A stretch of DNA of 64,000 bases. Source: CAVXZE01 sp963766175 (GTDB lineage: Bacteria; Myxococcota_A; UBA9160; UBA6930). Every line of letters starts with the position of its first letter. Within the stretch, counting starts at the first letter, position 1. The stretch spans positions 186,001 to 250,000 of the forward strand of contig CAVXZE010000007.1 of the NCBI GenBank assembly GCA_963766175.1. Direction: 5' to 3'. Shown here one piece after another: positions 1 to 7,732 of the stretch. The translations under genes were made by a program, and so were the position numbers. The notes below the pieces were generated by a model, which worked only from the letters and a program-made list of their open reading frames with translations, did no database searches and had not been told where the DNA came from.

Positions 1-311
1 TAGCTGCCGCGCAAGCCCGCTGGTAGCGCCGTTTCCGGTGCCGCCAGGCAGTAGGTGAGATCGCTGCCGTGAAGCACCGCTCGCCCCCCGGTAACCCGGT
101 GGACGATTCCCACTCCGGCTTCCGCACAGGCGGCGATGCGACGCGGGTCCAGGCTCTGGGCGTATCCCAGGGAGAGCCAGTGGCCTTCCCAGCCGTAGAA
201 GCGCAACGTGGCGATTCCCGCGATTGCCGACGCCAGCAGTGCCTCGTCGACGCCCATGTTGAAGGCACCGTGGCCATCGCCGTCCTCGAGCAGTCGCCAG
301 CGGACCGGCAT
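1..311 (-). CDS. Lipoate-protein ligase / octanoyltransferase family (partial, C-terminus outside window)
   Basis: The N-terminal ~103 residues of a BPL/LplA/LipB-fold lipoyl or octanoyl transferase; the rest lies beyond base 1. It starts MPVRWRLLEDG, then NMGVDEALL and LRFYGWEG-x-WLSLGY, then RVTGGRAVLHGSDLTY. This order (NMAxDEA, LRFYxW, RxTGGRAVLH) is the lipoyl-substrate pocket signature of LplA/LipM proteins. The enzyme attaches lipoate or octanoate to the lipoyl domains of 2-oxoacid dehydrogenases or GcvH in the cytoplasm. The catalytic Cys or Lys region is not visible, so LipM (octanoyltransferase) and LplA (ligase) cannot be separated. The ATG lies 17 bases after the aroQ stop, so it is the last visible gene of the aroB operon. 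Confidence 0.85.
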   Translation of the reverse strand, partial: MPVRWRLLEDGDGHGAFNMGVDEALLASAIAGIATLRFYGWEGHWLSLGYAQSLDPRRIAACAEAGVGIVHRVTGGRAVLHGSDLTYCLAAPETALPAGLRGS

Positions 312-328
312 CGCTGCCTCAGCCCGGC

Positions 329-775
329 TCAGCCGTTCAGGTGGGCGAGAAGGGCTTCCAGACCCAGCCGGTAGCTGGTGGGACCGAAGCCGCTGATCAC
401 GCCTACGGCGATCGGCGAAATGTAGGAGTACCGCCGGAACTCCTCACGGGAGAAGACGTTGGAGAGGTGAACCTCGACCACCGGAAGCGCCACTGCGAGC
501 AGGGTGTCGCGAAGGGCAATGCTGGTATGGGTGAAAGCTCCGGGGTTGATCAGCAGACCGTCGGCCCAGCCCCGAGCCTCCTGAATACGGTCGATCAGCT
601 CACCCTCGTGATTCGACTGCACCGAGCGAAGCTCGGCACCCCTTTCCTTGGCCAGCGACTCCAGCCGCAGGTCGATCCCCTGCAACGTGTCGGTGCCATA
701 GATCTCCGGCTCACGGGTGCCGAGCAGATTCAGATTCGGCCCGTGCAGCACCAGGATGCGCAGCGGATCACTCAC
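329..775 (-). CDS. aroQ: Type II 3-dehydroquinate dehydratase
   Basis: Third step of the shikimate pathway: 3-dehydroquinate to 3-dehydroshikimate, cytoplasmic dodecamer. At 148 residues it has the normal length of the type II family. HGPNLNLLGTREPEIYG (residues 11-27) carries the flexible-lid Arg21 and catalytic Tyr26. NPGAFTH (77-83) forms the substrate pocket, and VEVHLSN (100-106) carries catalytic His103. It sits in the same minus-strand operon as aroB, the preceding pathway step, with two small non-pathway genes (Roadblock and TPR) in between. A 37-base gap separates it from the Roadblock gene. Confidence 0.97.
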   Translation of the reverse strand: MSDPLRILVLHGPNLNLLGTREPEIYGTDTLQGIDLRLESLAKERGAELRSVQSNHEGELIDRIQEARGWADGLLINPGAFTHTSIALRDTLLAVALPVVEVHLSNVFSREEFRRYSYISPIAVGVISGFGPTSYRLGLEALLAHLNG

Positions 776-812
776 GGTCCCCTCCTCGTCCGAGGTGACC
801 TGAGGGTAGCGC

Positions 813-1187
813 TCAAAGCTCCTCGCGCAGCGCCAGCAGGTGGCGGCGCATCAGGTAACGCGCCTTGCCCGCGTTGCCATCCGGCTCGATCGCCAGGACC
901 AGATAGGTCTCCTCGTCGATCATTCGCATCAGCACCCAGAAGTTCGCCAGGCGAACGGAGAGCTCTTCGAGCGCTCCGCCAGCCACGGAATCCGACGCCT
1001 TTCGGACCTCGTCCAGAATCCTTCCGAACTCGACTCCCAGGACATCGACCTCGTTGTTGAGGGATTCGCGGAACTCCCCGCTCGCCTCCACCTGTTCGAT
1101 GGGGATTCCGTCGGAACCCATCAACGCGGCGGCCAGTCCGCCTCCACACTCGTCGACGATCTCTTGCAGAATCGATGCGAAGCTCAT
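813..1187 (-). CDS. Roadblock/LC7-domain protein (MglB-like)
   Basis: A 124-residue single-domain protein. MSFASILQEIVDECGGGLAAALMGSDGIPIE is the typical opening of the Roadblock/LC7 fold: an amphipathic helix, then a strand ending in a D/G-x-x-G-x-x-V/I turn. The C-terminal half (FWVLMRMIDEETYLVLAIE, ending in a basic helix) matches the second strand pair. In bacteria such proteins, for example MglB, act as GTPase-activating partners of Ras-like MglA GTPases that set pole identity and switch type IV pili. No MglA-type GTPase is visible here, so the partner is unknown. Its ATG overlaps the TPR gene stop (ATGA), so the two are translationally coupled. The family call is good; the role is inferred. 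Confidence 0.75.
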   Translation of the reverse strand: MSFASILQEIVDECGGGLAAALMGSDGIPIEQVEASGEFRESLNNEVDVLGVEFGRILDEVRKASDSVAGGALEELSVRLANFWVLMRMIDEETYLVLAIEPDGNAGKARYLMRRHLLALREEL

Positions 1188-1960
1188 CGGGATCCTCTCC
1201 GGAGGTTTTCGAGCCAGCGTTCCAGGGTCGCGATCACGCCAGCTCGGTGATTCATGGTGTCGTGAAGAGCAAGGCCCGGATCCGCCGCCAGCGTCGCGGA
1301 CGCCGCGGCACCTTGGAGCACCCCTCGCACTGCCTCGGCTTCCCCGGGATGGTTCTGCTGCTCCAGCAGACCCGCCACCGTCTCGGTCGCGAAGGGCGAG
1401 TCCTCGGAAAAGGGCATCACGCCCTCCGGCTCGTCCTGATCGATGCCACGAACCGCCGCGGCGACCACCCGATTGGCACTCAGCATCTCGTCGGGCTGCG
1501 CCTCTGCATCTTCGAAGGCGCTCTCGAGCTCGTCGTCTGCCAGGTCGTTGAGGAGCTCGGGGTTCTCCTCCAGCTCGTCCATCGCGGGGTGATCGAACGG
1601 AGCGGCGTGGTGGAGGGCGTTCGCCGCCGGGCCGTGATGCGGGTTCACCTCCAGCACCCGGATCAACTCGGTTCGAGCTTCGTCGATGCGACCCAGATCC
1701 AGCAGCGCGAGGCTCAATGCCACTCGGCCGGCCAATAGCGTGGGACGCTCCCGGAGTCCCTCACGGGCTACCTGCTCCGCCTCCTTCGCGCGCCCTGCCC
1801 GACGATTGGCCTCGGCCAGGGCCGGAAACGCGCTCGCACTCGGGTCGCCGTCCATATGCGCTTCGAGTCGCGCGATCTCGTCCAGAGCTGCCTGCTGCTC
1901 CAAACCTTCCCCCCCGTTTCCTCGATCCCCGCCTCGCAGGTCCGGGTCCGCCCTCGTCAC
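1184..1960 (-). CDS. TPR-repeat protein
   Basis: A 258-residue soluble protein starting at a GTG that overlaps the aroB stop (GTGA). Residues about 25-120 form helical pairs typical of tetratricopeptide repeats (ALAEANRRAGRAKEAEQVAREGL, then ALSLALLDLGRIDEARTEL followed by LEVNP), which bind partner proteins. The rest is acidic (ELEENPELLNDLADDELESA) and ends in a short region resembling the Roadblock-associated tails of deltaproteobacterial genomes. It has no signal peptide or membrane segment. The coupling to the Roadblock gene suggests the two proteins work as a pair, perhaps as a scaffold for it. The TPR call is from the repeat pattern; the function is unknown. Confidence 0.7.
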   Translation of the reverse strand: MTRADPDLRGGDRGNGGEGLEQQAALDEIARLEAHMDGDPSASAFPALAEANRRAGRAKEAEQVAREGLRERPTLLAGRVALSLALLDLGRIDEARTELIRVLEVNPHHGPAANALHHAAPFDHPAMDELEENPELLNDLADDELESAFEDAEAQPDEMLSANRVVAAAVRGIDQDEPEGVMPFSEDSPFATETVAGLLEQQNHPGEAEAVRGVLQGAAASATLAADPGLALHDTMNHRAGVIATLERWLENLRRGSR

Positions 1961-3057
1961 CTCCGCTTGGCGCGCGTCGGCGGAATGATCTCCCGAGGTA
2001 GCAGGGGCACGGTCTCCGCCCTCCCGATACCTCGGAGCGCCACGAAGCGAATCTTCGCCTCGCGTTTCTTCTTATCGACACGCAGCGCCTGGAGATAAGC
2101 CCTGCGTGGGAAAACCGGCAATTCGGTGGGAAGGCCAGCGCGGCGAAGGAGAGCCACCAGTCGGTCCGTTGTTCCCCTAGGGGAGAGACCCAACGTCTCA
2201 GAGCGTTCGGCGGCGAATGCCATCCCGATTGCGACCGCCTCGCCGTGCAGGATGCCTCTGTAGCGCTTCAGAGCCTCCACTGCGTGTCCCAGGGTGTGTC
2301 CGAAGTTCAAGAGCATCCTGAGGCCGGATTCGCGCTCGTCCTGGCGAACGACCTCGGCCTTGATGGCGCAGCTCCGTTCCAGAGCCGGAATCAGCAGCCC
2401 GGGATCGAGCTGCATCAGGCCCTCGAGCTCGGCCTCCAGCCACTCGAAGAACGACTCGTCTCGAATCGCTCCGTGCTTGATCAGCTCTGCCATTCCCGCC
2501 GCCAGCTCACGGGGCGGCAGACTTCGGAGCGTCGTGACATCCATCCAGACCAGCCGGGGCTGGTGAAAGGCCCCGACCAGATTCTTCCCTCGCGCCACGT
2601 TGACCCCGGTCTTCCCGCCCACGCTCGAGTCCACCATTGCGAGCAGTGTGGTGGGGATCTGCACCAAGGGGAGGCCGCGCAGCAGGGTCGCCGCCACGAA
2701 GCCGGAGAGATCCCCCACCACTCCCCCGCCAAGTGCGACGACCGCGGTCGCCCGGTCTGCACTGGCATCCAGAAAGGAGTCGTAGAGGCGGCTCACCTGT
2801 TGGAGGTTCTTGGTGCGCTCGCCATCCGGGACATCCAAGCGCCGCGCCTTGATCCCCGCATTCTTGAGGGATCGCATCACCGAGGGTCCGTAACGCCGGC
2901 CGACGGGTGGCACCGTGACGACCAAAGCCCGCGATGCCCCGATTTGGCGCCGGATCTCCTGGCCTACGTCGCCGAGGATATCGACCCCGATCGAGATGGA
3001 GTAGCTCCGCTCGCCGAGGTCTACGTGGACGGTTCGCTCTACCACCGAGGCGATCAT
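1957..3057 (-). CDS. aroB: 3-dehydroquinate synthase
   Basis: Second step of the shikimate pathway: DAHP to 3-dehydroquinate, NAD- and metal-dependent. At 366 residues it has family length. The nucleotide-binding GGGVVGD (about 110-116), the PTTLLAMVDSSVGGKTGVN block (135-153), the Glu-containing AELIKHG, and the metal-binding histidines in LNFGHTLGHAVE and LHGEAVAIGM are all present. It is the first gene of the aroB-TPR-Roadblock-aroQ-lipM operon. Oddly, the chosen ATG lies only a few bases after the T-tract of a strong terminator and has no Shine-Dalgarno sequence; an in-frame GTG at 3045 is an alternative start. Its expression signal is therefore unclear. Confidence 0.97.
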   Translation of the reverse strand: MIASVVERTVHVDLGERSYSISIGVDILGDVGQEIRRQIGASRALVVTVPPVGRRYGPSVMRSLKNAGIKARRLDVPDGERTKNLQQVSRLYDSFLDASADRATAVVALGGGVVGDLSGFVAATLLRGLPLVQIPTTLLAMVDSSVGGKTGVNVARGKNLVGAFHQPRLVWMDVTTLRSLPPRELAAGMAELIKHGAIRDESFFEWLEAELEGLMQLDPGLLIPALERSCAIKAEVVRQDERESGLRMLLNFGHTLGHAVEALKRYRGILHGEAVAIGMAFAAERSETLGLSPRGTTDRLVALLRRAGLPTELPVFPRRAYLQALRVDKKKREAKIRFVALRGIGRAETVPLLPREIIPPTRAKRR

Positions 3058-3060
3058 AAC

Positions 3061-3090
3061 GAAAAGGGGGGGAGCCTGGGCTCCCCCCCT
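3061..3090 (-). terminator. Rho-independent terminator after pilQ
   Basis: A perfect 12-base inverted repeat (AGGGGGGGAGCC at 3065-3076, GGCTCCCCCCCT at 3079-3090) with almost no loop. Read on the minus strand it is followed by TTTTC. This is a textbook intrinsic terminator for the pilM-Q operon. It ends about 4 bases before the aroB ATG. Confidence 0.85.
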
Positions 3091-3116
3091 CTGTTGGATG
3101 ACGCCTGCGAGACTCG

Positions 3117-3133
3117 GGCCGGCTGTGCCGGCC
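3117..3133. repeat. GC-rich stem-loop between pilQ and the terminator
   Basis: A perfect 7-base stem, GGCCGGC (3117-3123) and GCCGGCC (3127-3133), with a TGT loop, lying between the pilQ stop and the terminator at 3061-3090. It has no T-tract of its own. It may protect the pilQ mRNA 3' end or help termination. Confidence 0.5.
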
Positions 3134-3153
3134 TTCTGCCCCGAAAGCCGCGA

Positions 3154-5892
3154 TCAGGTACCCACCTCCGGGTTGACCACGATCCGCGGCGTCACGAAGA
3201 CCAGGAGCTCCTGACGGATGTCCCGGACCTCGTGGTTCTTGAACGCGTAGCCCAGCAGCGGGACCTTGTGAAGGTACGGCACCCGCGATTCCCGGTCTGA
3301 CTTCTTGATGGTGTAGATGCCGCCGATCACCAGCGTCTGGCCGTCCTTCACCAGCGTCTCCGTCTCCGCCTCGTTCTTGGCGATCGCCGGAGAGCCGGTC
3401 GGGGTCTGGACGCTGTCGTCCGGAGCGTTCCGCTGCACCTCGATCTTCATGATGATGCTGCGATCCGCGGTGATGTGAGGCGTCACCTCGAGGCGCAGCA
3501 CTGCGTCGATGAACTCGAGCTTCGCGTCCCCGTTCTCGAAGGTCTGGAAGGGAATCGACACACCCTGCTCGATCGATGCCTGGCGGTTGTCCAGAGTGAC
3601 CACCCGCGGACTCGAGATCACCTTGCCCTCACCGCTGCTCTCCGCAGCCTGGATCTGGAGGTCGATGTTGAACCTCTCGTCCAGCAGCAAGGAGCTCACG
3701 TCGAGCAGACTGGTGGGCAGGCTGGTGATCGGGTTGATCATGGCCAGCTGGCCGTTGGTCGGATTCCCCGCGTCTTCGGCAGAGTCAAACCCGAAGCCCC
3801 ACACGCTTCCCAGCTCGCGGGAGAAGTCGAGATTCGCCTCGACGATCTTCGCTTCGATCAGCACCTGGGGCGTCTGCGTGTCGATCGCCTTGATCAACGC
3901 GGTGGCCTCGGTGATGACGGAGGGGATGTCCTTCAGAATGACCGTATTCGTCCGGGCATCGATGTCCACCGTCCCCCGCGAAGTCAGCAGCCGCTTGATC
4001 ATCTTCGCCATCTCCTTGACGTCGGCGTAGTTGACCGGCTGCAGCTTCACCACCAGATCTTCGAGCTTCTCCTTGGCGCGCCGCTCCTGGAGACGCGCCT
4101 CCTCCTCGGCTGCGAGTTGTTCGGACGGTGCGATGCGGAGCACGCTGCCGACCCGAATGAAGCCAAGACCCTTGGTCAGCAGGATCACGTCCAGGGCCTG
4201 GTCCCAGGGAACGTCGACCAGACGGATCGTGACCTGGCCGCTCACCTCGTCGCCCGCGATGATGTTGAGATCCGACACCTCCGCGATCAGGCGGAGCACA
4301 TCGTCGATCTCCACGTCCTTGAAGTCCAGGGAGATTCGGCGGCCGGTATACTGCTTGCCGTTGACGAGGCCCCCTTCCTTCAGGATTTCCACCGAGCCGC
4401 CAGACCCCTCGATCGACGCCGGAACCTCGACCATCAATTCGGCTTCGGCCTGGCCCAGCGCCTTGGCGGAGGCCTTGCTCGGTGCCGCGTCGCCCTGACT
4501 GGCAACCGTGGATCCGAGATCCTCCATCATCGGCAGCCCGCCGGCGATCTCGCTCCCGCGCGGGAAGTCGAGGAAGAGCATGGTTCCCTGCTGCTCGACC
4601 TTTGGCTCGAGCCCCGCCGCGCGGCTGATCACCACTCGCACCTCCGGCTCATCGGCCTCGGGCTGCGCGAAGGCGGTCACCAGAGAGACCGGTCCCGGCT
4701 GTTCCGGGGCGATCCGGACCGCTGCCTCGGGATCGATGGTCGCCCCCTGGATCAGCACGACGAGCGTATCGGGATCGGGTTGCGCGAGCTGATAGTCGAC
4801 CTTGGCGTCGCTCAGGATCACGACCCGGTCGCTGCTCTCTTGTGCGTCGAACTGGACGCCGTAGACCTGCAGCGTGCCGGTCTCCCCGGAATCTTCGGCC
4901 ATCGGCTTCATCGCGGCTGTCTCGGTGGCCGCCGCGGAAACGGCCGCCTTCGGCATGGTGATCTCTTCGGAGCCAATCACCACCATCAGGCCGGTCGAGA
5001 TCGGGACGAGCTGGACCGCTTCGAAGCCGCTCGGCTCCTCGCCACCATCGACCACCACGCGAACCTTGTCGGCATGCTGACCGACGCGAACGCGCGCGAC
5101 TTGAGCGCCCTCGACTGTCAGCTCCGCATTGCCCGCCTTGCTCACCAGCGCCGGCAGATCGACCACCAGTCGAAGGGGATCCTGAAGCACGAACTGACTG
5201 GCGTTGTCTATCCGTCCGTCAGCCTGCAGCGCGATCACCACACCTGCGCCCTCGGTCTCAGCGCTCATATCGAGGAGCGCGGTGGCCGGGGGGCCGTCGT
5301 TGCTCTTCGACACCTCGACGTCGCTCACGGGCATTGCGATCTCGCTCGCTTCGACCGCGAGCTCGCTCTCCGCGCCCAATCCAGTCGCCGCAGTCGCAGC
5401 GCCCGTCCACGGATCATCGATGGCGACTTCGAACTCGGTCTCCGGGATCACCCGGATCTCGAGTCGCTCCTCCAACGCGACGACCTCGTAGCTCGCCGCC
5501 GTGGCGAGTGACAGCTCCACCCGTGTGCGTTCCTGACCCCCGGCGTCCTCGAAGGGTGTCACGGAGATCTCTTCCACAGTGCCATCGTAGATGGCGACCT
5601 CCTCTGCGATCTCCCCCGGTTTCGTCTGGGCAAGATCCACGACGATGCGCGCCGGTTCGTCCTGCTGGAACGCCGTGTAGACGGGCTCCACCAGGCCGAG
5701 CAGGCTCACGATCGTGGCAGCGCCTTCGTTCTCGACCTGGAGCTCGGAGATCACCGCGCTCTCGGGCGCGGGGGGCGGCTGCGGAGCCGAGGCCGTTGCG
5801 CACGCGCATAGCACGGCCAGCAGGCTCGCACCGGCTGCGAGCACCACCTTCTCGCGGACACTAACGTTGCTGGTTGCGAACATCGAGCTCAT
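3154..5892 (-). CDS. pilQ: Type IV pilus secretin PilQ
   Basis: Forms the outer-membrane pore through which the pilus leaves. At 912 residues it is long for the family. The N-terminus has a hydrophobic segment ending at a lipobox-like Cys (VLCAC), so it is probably a lipoprotein. Three AMIN peptidoglycan-binding-like modules follow at roughly 46-152, 215-310 and 340-450. The STN/secretin short domain is around ISLDFKDVEIDDVLRLIAE (about 525-600), the N1-type domain around 630-700, and the C-terminal secretin barrel (SSPRVVTLDN, VTPHITADRSIIM, LVIGGIYT, VPLLGYAFK, ELLVFVTPRIV) ends the protein. It is the last gene of pilMNOPQ, overlaps pilP by 4 bases and is followed by a terminator. Confidence 0.97.
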   Translation of the reverse strand: MSSMFATSNVSVREKVVLAAGASLLAVLCACATASAPQPPPAPESAVISELQVENEGAATIVSLLGLVEPVYTAFQQDEPARIVVDLAQTKPGEIAEEVAIYDGTVEEISVTPFEDAGGQERTRVELSLATAASYEVVALEERLEIRVIPETEFEVAIDDPWTGAATAATGLGAESELAVEASEIAMPVSDVEVSKSNDGPPATALLDMSAETEGAGVVIALQADGRIDNASQFVLQDPLRLVVDLPALVSKAGNAELTVEGAQVARVRVGQHADKVRVVVDGGEEPSGFEAVQLVPISTGLMVVIGSEEITMPKAAVSAAATETAAMKPMAEDSGETGTLQVYGVQFDAQESSDRVVILSDAKVDYQLAQPDPDTLVVLIQGATIDPEAAVRIAPEQPGPVSLVTAFAQPEADEPEVRVVISRAAGLEPKVEQQGTMLFLDFPRGSEIAGGLPMMEDLGSTVASQGDAAPSKASAKALGQAEAELMVEVPASIEGSGGSVEILKEGGLVNGKQYTGRRISLDFKDVEIDDVLRLIAEVSDLNIIAGDEVSGQVTIRLVDVPWDQALDVILLTKGLGFIRVGSVLRIAPSEQLAAEEEARLQERRAKEKLEDLVVKLQPVNYADVKEMAKMIKRLLTSRGTVDIDARTNTVILKDIPSVITEATALIKAIDTQTPQVLIEAKIVEANLDFSRELGSVWGFGFDSAEDAGNPTNGQLAMINPITSLPTSLLDVSSLLLDERFNIDLQIQAAESSGEGKVISSPRVVTLDNRQASIEQGVSIPFQTFENGDAKLEFIDAVLRLEVTPHITADRSIIMKIEVQRNAPDDSVQTPTGSPAIAKNEAETETLVKDGQTLVIGGIYTIKKSDRESRVPYLHKVPLLGYAFKNHEVRDIRQELLVFVTPRIVVNPEVGT

Positions 5893-6467
5893 CCCCCCTG
5901 ACTCTGTCGAACGCGCATTTCGATTTCCTTGGTCGTCGTCTCACCGTGGAAATCCACGTACGCCTCGCGCACGATCACTACGTTGTCGCCGATCGCTATG
6001 ACGCGACCGTCGTTCTTCCCGATCGGGTCACCCTCTTGGATGATGTATCCCTGCCCCGACGGATCCAGGATCAGCGCGCGCTGGCGCTCTGTTTCCCAGA
6101 CGATGCCGTTGACCGAGAGCTGACTCAGGTCGAACTGCTCCAGCGGTCCCTTGGAGGCCGAGTCCAGCTCCTTGAGCCGATCCAGGATGAAGGATCGGAA
6201 CGGATCCCGTTTCCCGATCGGGTCGTAGAGGTAGCCCTGCCCCTGAGCCCCGAAACCGACCGCTTGGGGTTCGACCGCCGCCGTTTCGCTCTGCGCCACG
6301 GCGAGGGCCTGCGGATCGGGCTTGCTCTTGCCGTGCTTGGCGATGATGGCGGCGCGCTGCTTCTGGTAATCCCCGACAGAGGGACCCACCGTCTTTTGTC
6401 GGCATCCCGCACTCGTCAGCGCAACAAGCGCGAGGAGCGCGATTGCCCATTTGAGACTGCTCATCAA
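5889..6467 (-). CDS. pilP: Type IV pilus alignment lipoprotein PilP
   Basis: An inner-membrane lipoprotein that links the PilN/PilO dimer to the PilQ secretin. It is 192 residues with a short signal peptide and lipobox (LTSAGC, Cys near residue 21), a charged linker, then the small beta-sandwich: YLYDPIGKRDPFRSF, LSQLSVNGIVWE, ALILDPSGQGYIIQEGDPIGKNDGRVI. RDPF and the G-I-V/I-W motif are family hallmarks. It overlaps pilO upstream and pilQ downstream by 4 bases each. Confidence 0.95.
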   Translation of the reverse strand: MMSSLKWAIALLALVALTSAGCRQKTVGPSVGDYQKQRAAIIAKHGKSKPDPQALAVAQSETAAVEPQAVGFGAQGQGYLYDPIGKRDPFRSFILDRLKELDSASKGPLEQFDLSQLSVNGIVWETERQRALILDPSGQGYIIQEGDPIGKNDGRVIAIGDNVVIVREAYVDFHGETTTKEIEMRVRQSQGG

Positions 6468-7123
6468 TGCCCCCTCCGACCTTGGCGCTTGGTGGCCACC
6501 GGCTCATCTCCGCCCGCGCCCCCCCCCTTCGAAGCATCCTCGAGGAAGCGGAAGGTCGTGGCGTTTCCCTTTACCTGCAGCACCGTATCCAGCGAGTTCT
6601 CGGTAGAGATCACTACGTCGAGCGATCCGACGTTCACGATTCGCGGCAGTCTGGAGATCTCGTCGAAGAACGTCGCAATGTCGTGAAAGTCCCCCGTGAA
6701 CTCGATGTCGATCGGGACTTCGGCGTAGAAGTCGCGCCTCACCTCCTCCTTGGGGCGGAACGCCTTGAACTCGAGTCCGGCGTTCTTTCCGAGGCTGGTG
6801 ATGTCGGTCAGGAGCACTGGAAGCTCCTTGCTGTCCGGAAGCTGCCGCAGCGCCACATCCAGCTTCTTCTCCAGCGCGGCGATTTCTTCCTTGACGGCTT
6901 CTTCGTTCCCGGCGACGGTGCGGACCTCCGTCAGCTTGCGTTGCAGCTGGAGCTGCTGATCTCGAATCCCTTCCAGGGTCGAGGTCGCCGGGAGATAGAG
7001 GAAGTAGACGTAGACGGCGCACACCAGGACGACGATCGCTGGAAGCAGCGCCATCCGGTAGGATTTCGGGAGCTTCGCGAGCTTCTCGAACACACCCGTC
7101 AGTTCGTCGAGGCCCATGTCCAT
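6464..7123 (-). CDS. pilO: Type IV pilus alignment protein PilO
   Basis: An inner-membrane protein of the alignment subcomplex that forms heterodimers with PilN. It is 219 residues: a short cytoplasmic N-terminus, one membrane segment (about 24-44, LLPAIVVLVCAVYVYFLYL), a periplasmic coiled coil (about 50-100), and a ferredoxin-like C-terminal domain (GLEFKAFRPKEE, then YAEVPIDIEFTGDFHDIATFFDEIS-type strand and helix). The length and layout fit the family. It lies 9 bases after pilN. Confidence 0.95.
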   Translation of the reverse strand: MDMGLDELTGVFEKLAKLPKSYRMALLPAIVVLVCAVYVYFLYLPATSTLEGIRDQQLQLQRKLTEVRTVAGNEEAVKEEIAALEKKLDVALRQLPDSKELPVLLTDITSLGKNAGLEFKAFRPKEEVRRDFYAEVPIDIEFTGDFHDIATFFDEISRLPRIVNVGSLDVVISTENSLDTVLQVKGNATTFRFLEDASKGGGAGGDEPVATKRQGRRGH

Positions 7124-7132
7124 AAGACCCTC

Positions 7133-7732
7133 CTACCCAGCCGTCCCGATCGACGCGATGGCGCCGTCGGGGGTCGTCTTCTTCGCGGGTTTCGGCGTCA
7201 CGAGCGTTGCGCTCAAGGCGAATTCGTTGAGCTTGTAGCCGCTCATCTCCTTCGCCGTTGTCTCGCGCAGCTCGACGTTGTCGAAGTACTCCGACTCGTT
7301 CAGAGCGGTCAGAAACAGCGCGACGAGCTCGTTGTCGAGGCTCATGCCCTCGATTCGGACCTGTCCCCCCTTGGCCTCCAGCTTCGTGATCCAGAGCCGG
7401 GGAGGAGCATGAGTCGCCAGCTCGTCGAACATGCGAACCGGACCGGAACGCGAAGCATCGAGCCGCTCGATGACCTCGAGCTTCATTTCGATCTCCGCCT
7501 TGGTCTTCCGGTACTCTTCCAGCTGCTCGAGCTGGGGCTTGAAGCGGTCGATCTCTTGCTGGGTGGCAGCCACGGCGGCTCTCGCGTTGCTGACGTCGCT
7601 GGAGAGCTTCATGTGGTAGAGGCCCACCAGCAGGATGCTGCCCACCAGGACCCCAGCGAGAACCACTCCGAACTGGCGCAGGTCGGCCTTTCGTCGCTCC
7701 TCGCGGACCGGAAGGAGATTGATTCGAATCAT
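7133..7732 (-). CDS. pilN: Type IV pilus alignment protein PilN
   Basis: Starts MIRINLLPVREERRKADLRQ. The INLLP motif is the cytoplasmic tail that docks into PilM. One membrane segment (about 24-42) is followed by a coiled coil and a Fimbrial-PilN domain (HAPPRLWITKLEAKGGQVRIEGMSLDNE). It is 199 residues, normal length. It bridges cytoplasmic PilM and periplasmic PilO. The ATG overlaps the pilM stop (TGATG). Confidence 0.96.
   Translation of the reverse strand: MIRINLLPVREERRKADLRQFGVVLAGVLVGSILLVGLYHMKLSSDVSNARAAVAATQQEIDRFKPQLEQLEEYRKTKAEIEMKLEVIERLDASRSGPVRMFDELATHAPPRLWITKLEAKGGQVRIEGMSLDNELVALFLTALNESEYFDNVELRETTAKEMSGYKLNEFALSATLVTPKPAKKTTPDGAIASIGTAG

Noticed and set aside
3475..5511. 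A 678-residue plus-strand frame opposite pilQ
   Set aside because: Antisense shadow of pilQ; rich in His, Arg and Asp with no recognisable motif.
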